Assembly: GCA_023419875.1 (NCBI GenBank)
Contig: JAEZXM010000252.1
Coordinates: 1-7,016, forward strand
Direction of reading: 5' to 3'
DNA: 7,016 bases
Source of the DNA: Pseudomonadota bacterium
GTDB taxonomy: Bacteria; Myxococcota; Myxococcia; Myxococcales; Anaeromyxobacteraceae
Shown: piece after piece, positions 4,403 to 7,016 of the stretch
Layout: every line of letters begins with the position of its first letter
Position numbering within the stretch: position 1 is the stretch's first letter
Program-made: the position numbers and the translations under genes
Notes under the pieces: generated by a model
Told to the model about the DNA's origin: nothing
Database searches by the model: none
Seen by the model: the letters and a program-made list of their open reading frames with translations, nothing else

Positions 4403-6595
4403 GTGCACCCCCGCCCGCGTCCAGCCCGCGCGCTCGGTCGCCCGTGCGCCGCGGCCCTCGCGGGGGTGGCCCTCCTCTCCGGGTGCGTCCACATCCGGGG
4501 CACGGCCGAGCAGCCCGCGGTGTTCCGGGTGCGCTTCGAGGGGCTTCAGCGGCTCGACGCCGACGATCTGGCCGAGAAGCTCGCCACCCACGAGTCCGAC
4601 CACTCTCCACCGATCCCCATCATCGGACCGCTCCTTCACCAGATCTCCGGCGCACGCCAGCGGCTCGCGGATCTGGAGGAGCCGCCGCCCGTCCCGATCG
4701 TGGGTCCGGCGCTCTACGCCCTGCGGGGCACGGGGCAGAACACGATGGTGTCGCTGCTCGACCGGGATCAGCTCGAGGTCGACCGGCGCCGGATCGAGGC
4801 GTACGCGCGGGAGCGGGGCTACTACGACGCCCGCGTGGTGGACGCGCGGGTCGTCCCGGTGGGCCCGGAGCAGGTGGATGTCGTCTTCGTGGTCGAGGAG
4901 GGCGAGCCGGTCCGGGTCTCGAAGATCGAGATCGCCGGCATGGAGGAGACACCGGAGGCGACCGCCGCCGTCCGCAAGCCCGCCCTGCGCGAGGGAGACG
5001 TGTTCACGGTGGCCGCGTACGACGCGCTCCGCGATCAGCTCACCGGCGCGCTCCAGAACAACGGCTGGGCCACCGCCGCGGTGGAGCAGGAGGCTCAGGT
5101 GCTCCCGGACGAGCACACGGCGAGCGTGCGGTACACGGTGGAGCCGGGCGCGCGGTACCGGTTCGGCCCCGTGTTCGTGGCCGGCGCGGGCGCCGTCTCG
5201 AGGGAGCGGATCCGGCGGCGTGCGACCGAGGACGTCCGGCCGGGCGCCTGGTTCGACCAGAGCAAGCTCGCGGCCGTCCAGTCCCGCGTCTTTTCCATGG
5301 GCGTCTTCAGCGGCGCGCGCGTGAGCCGCGGCACGCCGGACGCGGAGCGCGGGATCATCCCGGTGGTCGTCTCGGTCCGCGAGGCTCCGTTTCGCAGCGT
5401 ACGGCTCGGCCCCGGCATCGGCTTCGTCTCCAACAGCCGCGTGGATCTCTTCGGGACCGCCGGGTGGACGCATCGCAACTTCCTCGGCGACCTGCGGAAG
5501 CTCGACGCCTCGCTCACCGCCGGCTATGCGTGGCTGTTCGAGGCTCGCGGCGAGTCGGAGGATCCCACCGTGGACGAGCGGGTCCGGGACGGCCCCGTCG
5601 GCACCCTCGCCCTCGACTTCTCGCAGACCGACCTGGGCGGGCGGCCCCTCGACTTCGTCGCGCACGTCGAGGTCCAGCGCGGGCTCGAGCAGGGGTACGA
5701 CTTCTGGGCCCAGCGCCTGCGGCTCTCCTTGCCGATCCGGCTCTCGAGGCGGATCACCTTCGTCCCGTCCTACAACATCGAGGTGTACCAGCTCGAGAAC
5801 GCGACCCAGTTCCCCGACCCCGACAATCCGGACGAGGAGCTTCCGAGCCCGGTGCTTCGCTCCTGCGAGCCGGTGGGCGCCTCGACCACGCGCGGCGTGT
5901 GTCTCCTGTCCTATCTCGAGCAGCGGATCGAGTGGGACGGCCGCGACGACCCGGTGAACCCGAGGCGCGGCTTCTATCTCGCGTTCGCCGTCCAGGAGGG
6001 CGGGCACGTCGGCGGCTTCGGCTACCAGTACCTTCGCCTCGTCCCCGAGGCGCGCCTGTACCTGCCCATCGGCGAGCGATCGGTCCTCGCCGCCCGCGCC
6101 CGGCTGGGAGCGTTCATCCCGCTCGGCGAAAGCGAGCCGCCGCCCACGGTGGCCCTCTTCTTCGCCGGCGGGCCGTCCTCCATGCGCGGGTACCGGCTCG
6201 ACCGGCTCTCGCCGTACGAAGGCGATCCCGCGGTGCCCGTCGGCGGCAACGGCCTCGCCGAGTACTCGGCGGAGCTGCGCTTCCCCGTGCGCGGGAACGT
6301 CTTCGGAGCGCTCTTCGTGGACGCGGGCTACGTCTCGTACCGATCGGCCGTGCCGAACGCCTACCAGTTCGCGCTCGCCCCCGCGCGCCTCCAGTGGGCA
6401 GCCGGCTTCGGGATCCGGTACCGGACACCGGTGGGCCCGCTCCGCCTGGACCTCGCTGCCCGCCTGCCGAACGACTTCTCGCCCGGGGTGCCCTTCGACG
6501 ATCGGTTCCCGCCCGTCCCGGGGAACGGGGGACAGCCGGGGACCCGGCGCGAAGACTGGTGGGCGTTGCACCTGAGCGTCGGGGAGGCGTTCTAG
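4403..6595 (+). CDS. Outer-membrane Omp85-family protein, TamA-like, with lipoprotein signal
   Basis: The 730-residue precursor begins with an Arg-rich n-region and a hydrophobic stretch ending in the lipobox LSGC, with Cys28 the likely lipidated residue and Val29 next (no Asp retention signal). Three POTRA-like periplasmic domains follow at about 38-168, 170-250 and 251-330, the first with the typical RIEAYARERGYYDARV. A C-terminal 16-strand-type barrel should occupy about 331-730. Omp85 marks are the loop-6 MRGY (594-597), GGNGLAEYSAELRFPV after it, a GPLRLDLAARLP strand and a terminal Phe, the usual beta-signal. Three POTRAs plus a TamB-like gene directly downstream favour TamA over BamA; the family helps insert or assemble outer-membrane proteins. 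The first POTRA has an insert with two similar segments, PPIPIIGP (69-76) and PPVPIVGP (95-102). GTG 4403 is chosen because it gives a complete signal peptide; no good Shine-Dalgarno precedes it. The 89 bases upstream show nothing clear. Confidence 0.88.
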   Translation: MHPRPRPARALGRPCAAALAGVALLSGCVHIRGTAEQPAVFRVRFEGLQRLDADDLAEKLATHESDHSPPIPIIGPLLHQISGARQRLADLEEPPPVPIVGPALYALRGTGQNTMVSLLDRDQLEVDRRRIEAYARERGYYDARVVDARVVPVGPEQVDVVFVVEEGEPVRVSKIEIAGMEETPEATAAVRKPALREGDVFTVAAYDALRDQLTGALQNNGWATAAVEQEAQVLPDEHTASVRYTVEPGARYRFGPVFVAGAGAVSRERIRRRATEDVRPGAWFDQSKLAAVQSRVFSMGVFSGARVSRGTPDAERGIIPVVVSVREAPFRSVRLGPGIGFVSNSRVDLFGTAGWTHRNFLGDLRKLDASLTAGYAWLFEARGESEDPTVDERVRDGPVGTLALDFSQTDLGGRPLDFVAHVEVQRGLEQGYDFWAQRLRLSLPIRLSRRITFVPSYNIEVYQLENATQFPDPDNPDEELPSPVLRSCEPVGASTTRGVCLLSYLEQRIEWDGRDDPVNPRRGFYLAFAVQEGGHVGGFGYQYLRLVPEARLYLPIGERSVLAARARLGAFIPLGESEPPPTVALFFAGGPSSMRGYRLDRLSPYEGDPAVPVGGNGLAEYSAELRFPVRGNVFGALFVDAGYVSYRSAVPNAYQFALAPARLQWAAGFGIRYRTPVGPLRLDLAARLPNDFSPGVPFDDRFPPVPGNGGQPGTRREDWWALHLSVGEAF

Positions 6596-7016
6596 ATGCG
6601 CGGCGTCGGGACCACCGTCCGGCTGCTGGGCTGGGTGGTGCTCTCCGTCCTCGCCGTGATCGGTCTCGGCGTCTCGGCGCTCGCCGCCTGGGCGAGCTCG
6701 TCGTGGGGGCGGCCGGTCGTGGCCGAGAAGCTCGTCCGGCTGGTGGACGATCGCGTCGCCGGCTCGCTCGAGCTGCGCGGGATCGAGCTCCTCCCCGACG
6801 GGACGATCGCCGTCCGGGACTTCGCCGCCTACGACCCGGAAGGCCAGCTCGTCCTCCAGGTCGATCGGCTGCTCGTGTCGGCGGACCTCCGGCGGCTGCG
6901 GAACCGCGTGGTCGGGTTCTCGGTGGTCCTCGAAGGAGCGGTCGTGCTCGTCGGCGAGGACGCCGAAGGCCGCATCTCGATCGCGCGCGCCTTCGCGCCG
7001 GCGCGCCCCTCACCCC
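6596..7016 (+). CDS. TamB-like translocation and assembly module protein, N-terminal 140 residues (3' end outside window)
   Basis: ATG 6596 immediately follows the TAG of the TamA-like gene with no gap, and GGGGAGG at 6581-6587 inside that gene gives a good ribosome site eight bases upstream. The frame is open to the window edge. Residues about 9-33 form a hydrophobic signal anchor (LLGWVVLSVLAVIGLGVSAL) that would tether the protein in the inner membrane. The following part has the AsmA/TamB-like pattern: GSLELRGIELLPDGTIAVRD, then a YDPEGQLVLQVDRL segment, a VLEGAVVLVGEDAEGR strand pair and an AFAP end, expected at the start of a long periplasmic beta-groove. TamB-family proteins bridge inner and outer membranes and are linked to outer-membrane protein assembly and to phospholipid transport. 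The family's diagnostic C-terminal domain is outside the window, so the call rests on the N-terminal pattern and the neighbour. Confidence 0.8.
   Translation, partial: MRGVGTTVRLLGWVVLSVLAVIGLGVSALAAWASSSWGRPVVAEKLVRLVDDRVAGSLELRGIELLPDGTIAVRDFAAYDPEGQLVLQVDRLLVSADLRRLRNRVVGFSVVLEGAVVLVGEDAEGRISIARAFAPARPSP

Noticed and set aside
4130..6571. 813-residue open frame on the minus strand opposite the TamA-like gene
   Set aside because: The translation is repetitive and shows no domain pattern, while the + strand has a complete signal peptide, POTRA domains and barrel motifs.
6114..7013. 299-residue minus-strand frame at the right edge
   Set aside because: It is Arg-rich low complexity opposite the TamA-like end and the TamB-like start, both with clear features on the + strand.

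Overview
The window is a very GC-rich stretch of bacterial chromosome with tightly packed genes, all on the + strand. Third codon positions are almost always G or C, and starts are often GTG. The gene content (an NFACT/RqcH-like protein, a SprT-like metallopeptidase, a tamA-tamB pair and mannose-nucleotide genes) and the protein style suggest a Gram-negative member of the Myxococcota, perhaps Anaeromyxobacter or a relative. That placement is an inference from style; no rRNA or marker search was possible.

Layout: (1) 2-172, the C-terminal end of a probable mannose-1-phosphate guanylyltransferase, overlapping by one base (2) manB at 172-1542, a phosphomannomutase/phosphoglucomutase. Together they would make GDP-mannose for surface polysaccharide. 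(3) 1543-1932 looks intergenic but holds a complete small transcription unit: a promoter-like element, a leader hairpin, a strong Shine-Dalgarno, a 26-codon ORF in which half the residues are lysine in a KKxx repeat (1745-1825), and a strong intrinsic terminator. (4) 1933-3405, an NFACT-family protein related to RqcH/Rqc2 (ribosome-associated quality control) that appears to lack the HhH domain. (5) 3567-4313, a SprT-like HExxH zinc metallopeptidase. (6) 4403-6595, an Omp85-superfamily outer-membrane barrel with three POTRA-like domains and an N-terminal lipoprotein signal, here called TamA-like. It abuts with no gap (7) 6596 to the window edge, the start of a TamB-like protein. Genes 6 and 7 would form a translocation and assembly module spanning the envelope.

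The observations most worth a second look are the free-standing Lys-rich microprotein gene; the replacement of one metal-binding Asp in ManB (DGAADR instead of DGDxDR); the lipobox on an Omp85 barrel protein; and a duplicated PPxPIxGP segment inserted in its first POTRA domain. No tRNA, rRNA, CRISPR array, insertion sequence or phage gene was seen. The long reverse-strand ORFs are byproducts of high GC.
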